Source of the DNA: Mycolicibacterium sp. CR10
GTDB taxonomy: Bacteria; Actinomycetota; Actinomycetes; Mycobacteriales; Mycobacteriaceae
Length of the DNA: 64,000 nt
Assembly: GCF_005222675.1 (NCBI RefSeq)
Contig: NZ_STGE01000021.1
Coordinates: forward strand, 1 to 64,000
Direction: 5' to 3'
Part shown: positions 1 through 7,300 of the stretch, piece by piece
How positions within the stretch are numbered: position 1 is the stretch's first letter
Layout of the letters: each line of letters opens with the position of its first letter
Notes under the pieces: generated by a model
Database searches by the model: none
What the model was told of the DNA's origin: nothing
Seen by the model: only the letters and a program-made list of their open reading frames with translations
Translations under genes and position numbers: made by a program

Positions 1-78
1 CGTCCTTCCACTGCGTACACATGTAGCGCTCGTCCTGAACAGTTGGGCAGCTCAGTTCTTGGTCTTAGTTACAGATAA
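1..78. mobile_element. Terminal part of an inserted element interrupting tadA
   Basis: These 78 bases do not continue the tadA reading frame that is open from position 79. In that frame they end in TAA (76-78), encode nothing TadA-like, and are visibly less GC-rich than the neighbouring pilus genes. The last seven bases, CAGATAA (72-78), match the right-end arm of the transposon at 11021-11027 and the inverted arm at 1738-1744. I infer that this is the end of a second, related element whose body lies outside the window. The element type is a guess, because only its last bases are visible. Confidence 0.5.
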
Positions 79-264
79 ATCAGGCAGGTGGTTCTGCATG
101 TCACCCGGGATCGGTCAGGACGTCGTCGACTCAGTGAAGTGGGCGTGCTGGAGCGCGGACACGACGATCGGGTCCGGGTGCTGCCCTGCTGGCACTGGCA
201 CACCGGATTTGGCCGCGGCGCGGAGGCCCTCGACGAGCTGGTGCGCGCACGGAGACCTGCGTGA
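79..264 (+). pseudogene. tadA: tadA (CpaF-type pilus ATPase), 3' fragment only
   Basis: Codons from ATC at 79 to TGA at 262-264 encode about 61 residues resembling the extreme C terminus of mycobacterial TadA: a VVLHVTRD strand followed by RRLSEVGVLERG, which is the end of the secretion-ATPase fold. The Walker A/B core is missing, and an in-frame TAA at 76-78 separates the fragment from foreign sequence upstream. TadA would power assembly of Flp-type pili with TadB and TadC. The fragment overlaps tadB by GTGA, the normal operon arrangement, so the break is at the 5' side. The rest of tadA may survive beyond an element to the left of the window. Confidence 0.7.
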
Positions 265-1046
265 CCGGCGCGGCGTTGGCGCTCGCGCTTGCCGCACTGA
301 TCGCCCCGGCGTCCTCACGGCGGCGTGCCCGGGTGGCCATGATGCTGGCGACGCATCGCCGTCGACCTCCGGTGATGCCGATCGCGGCACTGGGTTGCGT
401 AGCGGTGTCACTGGTGATGCCGTGGACCGCCGTCCTCGCCGTCGGCCTGCTGGCAGCCACGCTTCTTGCGCGACGCCGTCTCGTTCTGCGCAGTCGCGCG
501 CGAATCGAGGAGGCATCGGCGTTGCAGTGCGCACTGGATGTTCTGGTCGGGGAGCTACGGATCGGCGCACATCCCGTCGCGGCGATCGGCGTGGCGGCCC
601 GGGAAGCCGACGGCCGCATCAGCCAGTCACTGCACTCGGTTGCCGCCAGAGCACTGTTGGGGGCCGATGTGGCTGCCGGGCTGCGCGCGGAGGCGGCGCG
701 ATCGAGTTCTCCGCGACATTGGGAGCGGCTGGCGGTGTGCTGGCAACTGGCCCAGACGCACGGACTGGCCATCGCCACCCTGATGCAGGCGGCACAGCGC
801 GACATCGTCGAGCGTGAGCGGTTTCACGGGAGGGTCGAAGCCGGGATGGCAGGTGCCCGCGCCACCGCGGCGATCCTTGCCGGGCTCCCGCTGCTCGGTG
901 TGTTGATGGGTGAGTCCATCGGCGCCGATCCGCTGCGCTTTCTACTCTCCGGAGGTGCAGGCGGATGGCTACTGGTCGTCGGCAGCGGATTGATCTGCTG
1001 TGGCCTGCTGTGGTCGGATCGGATCACCACCAGGGTGCTCACATGA
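261..1046 (+). CDS. tadB: TadB-like type II secretion F domain membrane protein
   Basis: A 261-residue inner-membrane protein of the Tad/Flp pilus system, by family and position the counterpart of M. tuberculosis Rv3658c. An N-terminal Ala/Leu-rich segment (residues 4-18) is followed by a basic stretch, a second hydrophobic segment (about 35-60), a cytoplasmic type II secretion F-like helical domain (about 70-200), and two C-terminal membrane segments. The GTG start overlaps the tadA stop (GTGA), and the TGA overlaps the ATG of tadC. The gene looks intact. However, the ATPase gene before it and the pilin gene after it are both broken, so it is probably non-functional in pilus assembly here. 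Confidence 0.82.
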   Translation: MTGAALALALAALIAPASSRRRARVAMMLATHRRRPPVMPIAALGCVAVSLVMPWTAVLAVGLLAATLLARRRLVLRSRARIEEASALQCALDVLVGELRIGAHPVAAIGVAAREADGRISQSLHSVAARALLGADVAAGLRAEAARSSSPRHWERLAVCWQLAQTHGLAIATLMQAAQRDIVERERFHGRVEAGMAGARATAAILAGLPLLGVLMGESIGADPLRFLLSGGAGGWLLVVGSGLICCGLLWSDRITTRVLT

Positions 1047-1615
1047 CATGGGCTGCAGCGCTTCTCGCAGCATCGGTGCTCATCGTGCCCAGAGCGTCGG
1101 TGACCAGGATGCAGACGGGCCTACAACCGGTGGTCAACCGGCGCGAGCGGATGGCCGCCGACGACAGCCTCGCCGCTGCCGCCAGTCTGGATGTGCTCGC
1201 GGCGTGCCTGCGCTCGGGGATGGCGGTGTCGACGGCGGCGTCGGCGGTGGCCGTGTCGGCGCCCGCGCGTATGGCCGGGATACTCAGCCGCGCAGCCGAT
1301 CTGCTGGCACTCGGCGCCGACCCGGCGCGGGCGTGGGTGAGTCCTGTTGAGCCGCAGGACAAACACCTGCAGGCATTCATGCGAATGGCGCGCCGGTCGG
1401 CGTCCTCCGGCGTCGCGCTGGCACAGGGGGTCGAGGATCTCGCCGACCAGGTCCGTGGGGATGCGGCCGATGCCGCCGGCGCCAAGGCTGAACGCGCGTC
1501 GGTGTTGATCGCCGGTCCGCTGGGGCTGTGTTACCTCCCCGCCTTCATATGCCTGGGCATCGTGCCCATCGTTGCCGGGCTCGCCGGCGAAGTCCTGCGC
1601 TCAGGAGTGTTGTGA
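1043..1615 (+). CDS. tadC: TadC-like type II secretion F domain membrane protein
   Basis: A 190-residue protein, the length expected for mycobacterial TadC (Rv3657c type). It begins with a short hydrophobic segment, has a helical type II secretion F-like cytoplasmic region with the sequence LDVLAACLRSGMAVSTAA near residue 50, and ends in two hydrophobic helices (about 155-188). ATG 1043 overlaps the TGA of tadB (ATGA), which fixes the start. With TadB it would form the membrane platform for Flp pilin extrusion. The frame is intact, and the gene is followed by the interrupted pilin gene 22 bp downstream. Confidence 0.82.
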   Translation: MTWAAALLAASVLIVPRASVTRMQTGLQPVVNRRERMAADDSLAAAASLDVLAACLRSGMAVSTAASAVAVSAPARMAGILSRAADLLALGADPARAWVSPVEPQDKHLQAFMRMARRSASSGVALAQGVEDLADQVRGDAADAAGAKAERASVLIAGPLGLCYLPAFICLGIVPIVAGLAGEVLRSGVL

Positions 1616-1637
1616 CCACCGATGAAGGAGATAACAC

Positions 1638-1733
1638 ATGATGAGAGAACACTTTCGGGAACTACGGGCACGCCTGGTCGTCCTCGCGGTGGCCGACGAT
1701 GGCATGTCGACGGTCGAATATGCGATCGGAACT
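1638..1733 (+). pseudogene. flp: flp (DUF4244 pilin), 5' part, cut by the transposon
   Basis: Two adjacent ATGs (1638, 1641) behind an AAGGAG ribosome binding site (1624-1629) start a small pilin-like protein. It has a charged leader, then DDGMSTVEYAIGT, the Flp-type motif with the conserved Glu at +5 of the processed pilin (STVEYAIGT). After the ACT codon at 1731-1733 the frame runs into transposon DNA and stops after five foreign codons. The missing half, starting IAAAAFGAILY, is found at 11030 in the correct reading phase. Joining the two pieces gives a 67-residue pilin of normal mycobacterial DUF4244 type. This gene is clearly split by insertion. Confidence 0.85.
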
Positions 1734-1737
1734 TTGT

Positions 1738-1744
1738 TTATCTG
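1738..1744 (+). repeat. Left-end recombinase arm (TTATCTG)
   Basis: TTATCTG lies six bases inside the left insertion edge and is the exact reverse complement of CAGATAA at the right edge. It is probably half of the recombinase core site. Bounds are inferred only from the symmetry of the ends and the restored flp frame. Confidence 0.6.
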
Positions 1745-2560
1745 CTCCTGATGCTTGGGGCCATACCGCAATACATGCTTCTGAACTGGGCAGTTATGGG
1801 CCATCGCAGCCGATCGGGTTGTTGAGGGACATTTGGCACGTAGCCTTCGCGTGTGAGCTTGCATCTGGACCGCGGGCTCGCGGACCAGATGCCGCCCTAG
1901 GCCAAGCGCGGTTGGCGCTGAGGTCGCCTGGGTGCCAATATTTTGGGGCTGCAAATCGCGATTTCCGTCCATTGATTCCGGCCCTGATGAGTTGGTGTGG
2001 GTAAATCGGTTTCTACCTTTTATTCTATATCAATGCTCTGCTATTCGGCAACCGTCTTTGTGTGAAATTATCTCTGTGTGCTGCCATTTCTTCCGACTTC
2101 AAAATGCCCTCGATTCCCGTTCATACCGCATATGACTGCGATTGGGCATACGGGTTGTGCCATGGTTGGATATAGGGAGCGCCGCAAGGGTTCTCGATAA
2201 CCGCGGGAGCGCATATACGACTGGTGGCGACCCTACTCTGTCTCTGACTATTTAGCGGGCAACCTATTTGACCGACGCTGGGAGAGGTGGACGCAATGTT
2301 TATGCAGAAAAGGTCTTCCGTGCGCTTCATTGGGCCTCGGTCCGAGTTCTGCGATAACTTTCCGGACCGTAAAGGCCGGAGCAGCGGCCTAGCTTTAGCG
2401 AGCGCTCCGCCATTAGATATGTGACATTGCAGTGGCGCAGTGCTTGCGCGCGTCGGCGGCGGGTTGACTGCAGTGGCTTTCGTGCCTTGCGGCGGGGACT
2501 ATTGGCCCTACGCATCGATGCCGTAGGAGCGCATTCTGGGCCGCAGACAACGCTTCAGCT
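1745..2560. other. Left portion of transposon, no recognisable gene
   Basis: About 800 bp of noticeably lower GC content than the surrounding chromosome, especially 1920-2120, with runs such as TTTTATTCTATATC. The only open frames are short (62-101 codons), overlap on both strands and resemble nothing I know. It may be a degenerate cargo segment, or the non-coding end region that Tn554-type elements carry opposite the tnp genes. It must also hold any promoter for the SHOCT/cupredoxin pair at 2561. Confidence 0.5.
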
Positions 2561-2869
2561 GTGTGGTGGGGGTGGTTCAACGTGATGTATGACGGCGACG
2601 GATGGATGTGGAATCACGGCTGGGGCTGGGGTTGGGGCGGCTGGATCGTGATGGGTCTGCTGATGGTGGTGTTTTGGGCGGTGGTCATCACTTTGGTGAT
2701 CTTGGCCGTCCGGTACTTCACTGCCGATCGCAGCGGCGCGGGCGGCACCACCCGGCCTGCGCCCGGGCCGAACCGAGCAGAGGATCTGTTGGCTGAGCGA
2801 TTCGCCCGCGGCGAGATCGACGAGGATGAGTTCCGCCAGCGCATGGCCTTACTGCGTGAGCACCGGTGA
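2561..2869 (+). CDS. Small SHOCT-domain membrane protein
   Basis: Up to 102 residues from GTG 2561; ATG 2585 is an alternative start. The N-terminal 30 residues are very rich in Trp, Gly and Met (MWNHGWGWGWGGW), followed by one transmembrane helix (about 30-55). A C-terminal SHOCT motif follows (AEDLLAERFARGEIDEDEFRQR), a short helical tail common in actinobacterial small proteins. Proteins of this type are often found beside copper genes. Here the stop overlaps the possible GTG of the cupredoxin gene (GTGA), so the two are probably translated together. Metal handling at the membrane is inferred from context; the SHOCT domain itself gives no function. Confidence 0.72.
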   Translation: MWWGWFNVMYDGDGWMWNHGWGWGWGGWIVMGLLMVVFWAVVITLVILAVRYFTADRSGAGGTTRPAPGPNRAEDLLAERFARGEIDEDEFRQRMALLREHR

Positions 2870-3627
2870 GTGCCATGTCGACTCAGCGTTTGCGGCTTGT
2901 TCTGCTTATCGGCCTGGCAGCCCTCGTGCTCGGGGTGGCCAGCACCATCGCGCTGGCAGCGGCTGGGCCTGGTACTCGAGGCTCTGGACCCGGTGCCCCG
3001 ATGAGGCCCTACCCGTATGCCCCGCAGTCGTGTGAGGTGCCGGCGTTGCCGGGCACGGTCGTCAACGTCACGCTTACCGATATGCCCGGCAGCATGATGG
3101 GGCCCGGCACGATGGGCCCCGGGATGATGGGGCCGGGCATGATGGGCCCCGGGATGATGGGGCCGGGCATGATGGGCCCCGGGATGATGGGGCCGGGCAT
3201 GATGGGCCCCGGGATGATGGGACCTGGTCCGGGTGGCCAATACAGCCCGGGAGCACCGAATCAGGGATATCCGTGGCCGGGCATGCGGATGATGAGCATC
3301 TTGATCGACCCGACCTCGGTGCCCGCCGGTGAGGTGTCATTCCGGGTGCTCAATACCGGGGTGTGGATTCACGAGCTGGCCGTGCTGCCGCTCGGTCAGG
3401 GCGAGAATTTGGGCCAGCGACGCATCGGCACCGACAACAAGGTCGATGAATCGGCCAGCCTGGGCCATGTGGAGGCCAGCTGCGGCGCCGATGAGGGCGA
3501 TGGCATCGCTCCCGGCGCGGTGGGCTGGACGACCGTCACGTTGAAACCCGGCCGCTACGAGTTGATCTGCAATATCGCCGGCCACTACTGGGCCGGGATG
3601 TATACCGAACTCACCGTCACCGGCTAA
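2866..3627 (+). CDS. Secreted Met-rich cupredoxin (plastocyanin/sulfocyanin-like)
   Basis: Up to 253 residues; starts GTG 2866 (coupled to the upstream stop) or ATG 2875. Counting from ATG 2875: a signal peptide (about 1-28), a Pro/Gly region, then about nine MGPG or MMGPG units (about 72-117). The C-terminal cupredoxin domain has a complete type 1 copper site: His166 (WIHELAV), then Cys232, His237 and Met242 in a Cys-x4-His-x4-Met loop. The Met-rich repeats could bind Cu(I). The role is probably periplasmic copper binding or electron transfer. Whether it confers resistance cannot be read from the sequence. The coding repeat is made of identical 30-bp units. Confidence 0.78.
   Translation: MSAMSTQRLRLVLLIGLAALVLGVASTIALAAAGPGTRGSGPGAPMRPYPYAPQSCEVPALPGTVVNVTLTDMPGSMMGPGTMGPGMMGPGMMGPGMMGPGMMGPGMMGPGMMGPGMMGPGPGGQYSPGAPNQGYPWPGMRMMSILIDPTSVPAGEVSFRVLNTGVWIHELAVLPLGQGENLGQRRIGTDNKVDESASLGHVEASCGADEGDGIAPGAVGWTTVTLKPGRYELICNIAGHYWAGMYTELTVTG
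3121..3220 (+). repeat. 30-bp tandem repeat encoding Met-Met-Gly-Pro-Gly units
   Basis: Three identical consecutive 30-bp copies (3121-3150, 3151-3180, 3181-3210) plus a partial copy, each encoding two MMGPG-type units of the cupredoxin. The perfect DNA identity suggests recent expansion by slippage, so copy number probably varies among strains. Confidence 0.9.
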
Positions 3628-3670
3628 CACACGCCGACCGCACTGAGCAGCCGGTCGTGATGCCGCACCA

Positions 3671-4297
3671 TCAACGGTGATGATCCTGCGGCTGCACCCG
3701 AAGTCGTCCGATGCCGGGGAGGAACCGGCCGACGCGGGACGCATAGTCGTGGAAGCCGGGGCCGTGGATCTCGCGCAGGTAGGGCTCTTCGATCAGGCGG
3801 ACCTGGAGTTGGCTGCCGGTGATGACGAAAACGACGCCGGCGAGTGCAATACCGTTGGGCACCAACAGGGTTAGCCCGATCACCATGACGTTGATCGCCG
3901 CGTAGATGGGGTTGCGCACGATCGCGAAGATTCCGCTGGTGATCAGTGCGGGTTGTTCGGTGGGGTCGACGGTGGTGCGCCAGGAAGGCCCCATCGCGTG
4001 TTGGGCGCCAAAGGAGGCGAGCACGCCGATGGTGGCGAGCGCGAGGCCGGTGACGCGGAGCGGCCAGTGGTCCAACAGTGGGATTGGGGGCATGCCGAGT
4101 AGTTCGGCGATGGGGGCGGCGATGCCGGGCAGCAGCATGCCGGCGGCCAGGGTTAATCGGGCCGACCACTGCTGAGCCGTGCGAGGGATGCGGATGCCGC
4201 TGTCGCCGGTGCGATGGCGTTGAACGCGGGACCGCACGAGGCCGTCGAGCAGCCAGAAGGTGGCGACGAGCAGCAAGGCGATGACGGGGAACATCAT
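3671..4297 (-). CDS. Isoprenylcysteine carboxyl methyltransferase-like integral membrane protein
   Basis: 208 residues from ATG 4297 (MMFPVIALLL); an open frame continues upstream to 4465 but looks non-coding. Several hydrophobic helices are followed by the hallmark C-terminal ICMT/phospholipid methyltransferase region: ITSGIFAIVRNPIY, then EEPYLREIHGPGFHDYASRVGRFLPG. Bacterial members methylate unknown small or lipid substrates and are often found in heavy-metal islands. It runs convergent to the cupredoxin gene, with 43 bp between. The function in this element is unknown; family confidence is good. Confidence 0.72.
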   Translation of the reverse strand: MMFPVIALLLVATFWLLDGLVRSRVQRHRTGDSGIRIPRTAQQWSARLTLAAGMLLPGIAAPIAELLGMPPIPLLDHWPLRVTGLALATIGVLASFGAQHAMGPSWRTTVDPTEQPALITSGIFAIVRNPIYAAINVMVIGLTLLVPNGIALAGVVFVITGSQLQVRLIEEPYLREIHGPGFHDYASRVGRFLPGIGRLRVQPQDHHR

Positions 4298-4577
4298 GAT
4301 CGGCTTTCGTAATGGTGAGCGGCTGGGGCCGGTGGGTAGTCCTGGCCACCCGCGGATGGCCAGGACCTGACTTGCGACTTCAGCAGCATTGGTAGCCACA
4401 TGCCGCTGGTGGGCAGGCTGGATCTTCGCAGCAGCACCACAACAAGTGCTTCTCCATCGGGTCACTCCTTTCTCTAGAACTGGGGCTGGTTAGGTCTTGC
4501 GGGCGGCTCCGACGAGAGCAGGGCCGAGGTGTTGTTCAACGCGTGCGGTGCCGTGGAGGCCGAGCAGACATCATTTG

Positions 4578-5060
4578 TTAGTCCTTCAGTTCGATGAGTA
4601 CTTCGTGATAGGGCTGTTTGCCGGGGTTGAACGCAGTTTCGCGGCCTGCTCGGGGGACAAACATCGCCATGCCGGGCCGGACGGCGGTTTCCACTCGTTT
4701 GCCGGCCAGCCCGAACTCATCGGGAGAGTCTGGCTCGATCACCGCGCCAACCCGGTCGCCTTCCAGTTGCACGATGATGTAGTCGAGGCGGTGCTCATGG
4801 CGCTTGCTGTATTCGCCTGGCGCGAGCCGCATTTCCCATACCCGGACCCGGTCATTGTCGAACAGGACTGCCGTACCGACCCCGCCCCATGGCCGTGTCG
4901 GCCAATCGCCGGCGTCGTCATCGACGATTCGCCACCGCTTGGGGAGCAGCCTCGTCAGCGATACAGCCTTGCGAACGCCCCAACGCCCCACTGGCCGGGC
5001 CACAAGCCTGTTGGCCATCGAAGTGATCATGCGGGTGCGCCAGCGGTCCCCAGTCACCAC
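4578..5060 (-). CDS. Cupin-fold protein
   Basis: 160 residues from GTG 5060; ATG codons 10 and 14 codons later are alternatives. The central part reads as a single cupin barrel (about 60-155) with the metal-ligand-like stretch KRHEHRLDYIIVQLEG and a downstream Gly-rich turn before GMAMFVPR. No signal peptide or membrane segment is evident. It is divergent from the arsR-type gene and shares a 73-bp intergenic region with it, so it may be co-regulated by that sensor. The substrate is unknown. It could equally be a small metal-binding protein. Confidence 0.6.
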   Translation of the reverse strand: MVTGDRWRTRMITSMANRLVARPVGRWGVRKAVSLTRLLPKRWRIVDDDAGDWPTRPWGGVGTAVLFDNDRVRVWEMRLAPGEYSKRHEHRLDYIIVQLEGDRVGAVIEPDSPDEFGLAGKRVETAVRPGMAMFVPRAGRETAFNPGKQPYHEVLIELKD

Positions 5061-5133
5061 ACCTCCGTCGATCGGATAAGAGCGCTTTCATTGAGATTTC
5101 TCGATCATTCTTCTTCTACGCTATCATCGTGTT
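5061..5133. promoter_or_regulatory. Divergent promoter/operator region of the ArsR-type regulator
   Basis: The 73 bp between the cupin (minus) and arsR-family (plus) starts are AT-rich compared with their flanks and contain a small GAGATTTCTC palindrome near 5094-5103. ArsR/SmtB repressors normally bind such regions to autoregulate. The operator itself is inferred from position only. Confidence 0.4.
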
Positions 5134-5511
5134 ATGCCGATGAAAAGTGCGGATGTTGCACCGCCCACCGCGCTAGCGCGCGAGGAGTTGGCGGGGGCGG
5201 TGGCGTTGTTTCATAGCCTGTCTGATCCGACCCGGCTGGCGATCGCCCGGCACTTGGCCTGCGGGGAAGCGCGGGTGGTAGATCTGACGCGGGCGTTGGG
5301 CTTACCGCAGTCGACGGTGTCGTCGCATCTGGCGTGCCTGCGCGACTGTGGCCTGATTGTCGGCCGGCCGGAGGGCCGGCAGATGTTTTATGCGTTGGCC
5401 GTGCCCGAACTGCTGGATCTGTTCGCCGCCGCCGAAACGCTGTTGGCGGCCACCGGCAACGCGGTGGCGTTGTGCCCGAACTACGGAACCGATGCGAGGC
5501 CCACCAAGTGA
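5134..5511 (+). CDS. CmtR-like ArsR/SmtB metal-sensing repressor
   Basis: 125 residues with a winged-helix ArsR fold: HSLSDPTRLAIARHL (helix 1-2 region), LGLPQSTVSSHLACLRDCGLI (recognition helix) and EGRQMFYAL (wing). Cys68 and Cys72 sit in the recognition helix as C-x3-C, and Cys114 is near the C terminus. This is the arrangement of the Cd/Pb sensor CmtR of M. tuberculosis (Cys57, Cys61, Cys102). Cys43 is extra. It should repress its own operon until Cd(II), Pb(II) or a similar soft metal binds. The stop overlaps the GTG of the transporter gene (GTGA), so the transporter is its obvious target. Confidence 0.82.
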   Translation: MPMKSADVAPPTALAREELAGAVALFHSLSDPTRLAIARHLACGEARVVDLTRALGLPQSTVSSHLACLRDCGLIVGRPEGRQMFYALAVPELLDLFAAAETLLAATGNAVALCPNYGTDARPTK

Positions 5512-6149
5512 GCACCCCGGCGACCGAATTAACCGCCGAGCAGACCGAGCGGCTGACCCGCCGCGGCTTGCGCCTGGCGCAATTCACCGTGGCCTACAAC
5601 GTCATTGAAGGCATCGTCGCCGTCACGGCCGGGCTGCTGGCTGGTCTGGTGTCGGTGGTCGGGTTCGGGTTCGACTCGGCCATCGAATCCATCGCCGCGG
5701 TGCTGGTGGCATTCCGGCTCTCGGCGCGGCTGCGCCACGGTGTGGCCGACGAACGCAAAGAGCGCCTCGTGCTGCGCTTGGTCGCGATCTCGTTCTTCAT
5801 CCTCGCGGCCTACGTCACCGTGGAAGGCATCCGCAGCCTGGCCTCCGGCGAGGAACCCGAAGGCTCGCCGGTGGCCATCGTGCTGCTGGTGGCTTCGCTG
5901 ATCGTGATGCCGATCCTGGCCGCAGCCAAGACCCGCGTCGGAAAAGCGCTCAAAGACAACCTGATTCTGGCCGACGCGGTGGAAACCAAAATCTGTGTGC
6001 TGCTCAGCATCTCCACTCTGCTCGGGGTGGGTTTGTTCCAGCTGACCGGCGCCGCGTGGCTGGACCCGGTCGCCGGATTCGTCATCGCCGCCTTCGCCAT
6101 CCACGAAGGCCGCGAAGCCTGGCACGGCGAACTCGTCGACGACGACTAG
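5508..6149 (+). CDS. Short cation-diffusion-facilitator-like metal transporter
   Basis: 213 residues starting with GTG 5508, overlapping the regulator stop by four bases. There are about six transmembrane helices. The CDF-type metal-site positions are altered: FDSAIES in helix 2 and LADAVETK in helix 5, where classical CDFs have Asp/His pairs. The protein ends almost immediately after the last helix and lacks the usual cytoplasmic metal-binding domain. It probably exports Cd, Zn or Pb by proton antiport under the CmtR-like repressor. The short form recurs in actinobacterial metal islands, so it is unlikely to be a truncation by mutation. Confidence 0.75.
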   Translation: MSTPATELTAEQTERLTRRGLRLAQFTVAYNVIEGIVAVTAGLLAGLVSVVGFGFDSAIESIAAVLVAFRLSARLRHGVADERKERLVLRLVAISFFILAAYVTVEGIRSLASGEEPEGSPVAIVLLVASLIVMPILAAAKTRVGKALKDNLILADAVETKICVLLSISTLLGVGLFQLTGAAWLDPVAGFVIAAFAIHEGREAWHGELVDDD

Positions 6150-6176
6150 GTACCAGCAGCGTCTGAAAGGTAGTGC

Positions 6177-6521
6177 ATGATGGCCCGTCTCAGCGATCAG
6201 GCCCGAACTCTGTATTGGCGAGAGATGGCGGCTTGCAAGACCGCCGGCTCACCGGATGAACGCTGGAGACATCTGGAACGGGCACACATCATTTCCCAAC
6301 CGGACCCGTGGCTGCATACCCGCAACCACGCTGCCATGCTGGTGCTCGCGCTGCGTCAACACGACCGGCGTGAAGCCCTCGGCCAGGTTATTCGGCTGAT
6401 CGTGGCAGCGCCTGGATCACTGACTGCGCGTTATCCGGAAGGCAACACCGGTCGCGTCGCCGCCGGTCTAATGACGCCGATGCCCATCCCAGCCGATCTC
6501 GCAGCAGCGCTCTCCCGCTAA
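6177..6521 (+). CDS. DUF3703 protein of metal-resistance islands
   Basis: 114 residues, soluble, mostly helical. It has the DUF3703 signatures: HLERAHIISQPDPWLHTRNHAAML with several His, AAPGSLTARYPEGNTGR, and the terminal MPIPADLAAAL. No catalytic role is known for the family. It is repeatedly seen beside heavy-metal efflux genes. Here it follows the transporter by 27 bp with the start at 6177 (ATGATG, either usable), so it is probably the third gene of the regulator-transporter operon. Confidence 0.72.
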   Translation: MMARLSDQARTLYWREMAACKTAGSPDERWRHLERAHIISQPDPWLHTRNHAAMLVLALRQHDRREALGQVIRLIVAAPGSLTARYPEGNTGRVAAGLMTPMPIPADLAAALSR

Positions 6522-6718
6522 GCCATCGAGCCCCAGCATTCAGGTGTTCTGTTCGACTGGCCGTAGAGAGCGGCGATGGTGCAGTCGCGTCGCGCAGTTG
6601 GGATTTCAGCGCGGCGGTCTCGTTGACCTTGGCTGTGAATTGGTGCCGAGATCTTCTTCATCGCGACGCATTTGACGGCGGCATGCGCCTCATCGTGCGG
6701 GAGGGCTGGTGACCGAGG

Positions 6719-7300
6719 TTATTCTGTCGCCTTCATCTGGTCGGTGGTGTCGCGGATCATTTGCCGCAGGCTGCCTCGGACGGCGATGACGTCGTCTTGA
6801 GCCTCGGCGAGTTGACCCTGAAGCCTTTGGTTGTCGTCAGCGAGTTCGGCGTTGGCGTTGTGGAGTTCTCGGTTCACCTCGAGTAATTCTTCGATTCGGG
6901 TGCGCAGGTCGGTGGTGTCTTGGTGGTCGAGCTGCTGGCCGAGTTGTTCGCGTAGCGCATGGGTGAGTCGAGCGATCTCGGCACGCAAGGCGCGGTTATC
7001 TTGGCGGGCGAGTTCGAGATCGGTTCTCAAGCTGGCCTCACTGGCGCGGGTTCCGGCGAGTTGTTGGCGGTGGGGTTGTGCGGCTTGGTAGTCGCGGGCG
7101 GCTTCGATGTATTCGCGAACCCCGTCGGCGTAGACCAACCAGGTTGATACTTGGGCTGCGCGGGCGATGAGCGCGAAAGTGATTGGCGTGTCGGTGTGTT
7201 TGATCTCGTCGACCGCGGCGAAGACGCGGGCGCGCTTCTGGTGGGAGTCGCGTCGGCGGGCGTCTTTCAGAACGTCGGTAGGGCTGCGCGGAGCGGTCAT
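6719..7300 (-). CDS. tnpC: TnpC-like transposition accessory protein (DUF6262)
   Basis: 193 residues. An N-terminal helical region (about 1-75), including VSTWLVYADGVREYIEAARDY, resembles a DNA-binding DUF6262 head. It is followed by a long coiled coil (about 90-185) rich in Glu, Arg, Leu and Gln. ATG 7300 overlaps the tnpB stop (ATGA), so it is translated from the tnpA-tnpB-tnpC message. In Tn554 TnpC is not strictly required but affects efficiency and orientation of insertion; that role is by analogy. It is longer than Tn554 TnpC (about 125 aa). Confidence 0.78.
   Translation of the reverse strand: MTAPRSPTDVLKDARRRDSHQKRARVFAAVDEIKHTDTPITFALIARAAQVSTWLVYADGVREYIEAARDYQAAQPHRQQLAGTRASEASLRTDLELARQDNRALRAEIARLTHALREQLGQQLDHQDTTDLRTRIEELLEVNRELHNANAELADDNQRLQGQLAEAQDDVIAVRGSLRQMIRDTTDQMKATE

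Noticed and set aside
1..78. Homology of this end with the left end of the flp element (shared TGGGCAG and CATGTA words)
   Set aside because: The words occur at different distances from the arm, so they do not support an alignment; only the 7-bp arm match is used.
3624..4349. Long open frame on the minus strand, His/Arg/Pro-rich
   Set aside because: It overlaps the ICMT-like gene in another frame and has shadow composition; the hydrophobic ICMT frame matches a family.
6522..6718. Minus-strand coding-like stretch (ETAALKSQLRD) downstream of tnpC
   Set aside because: It could be a relic of a coiled-coil transposition protein, but it is too short, and stops and frame changes prevent a supported call.
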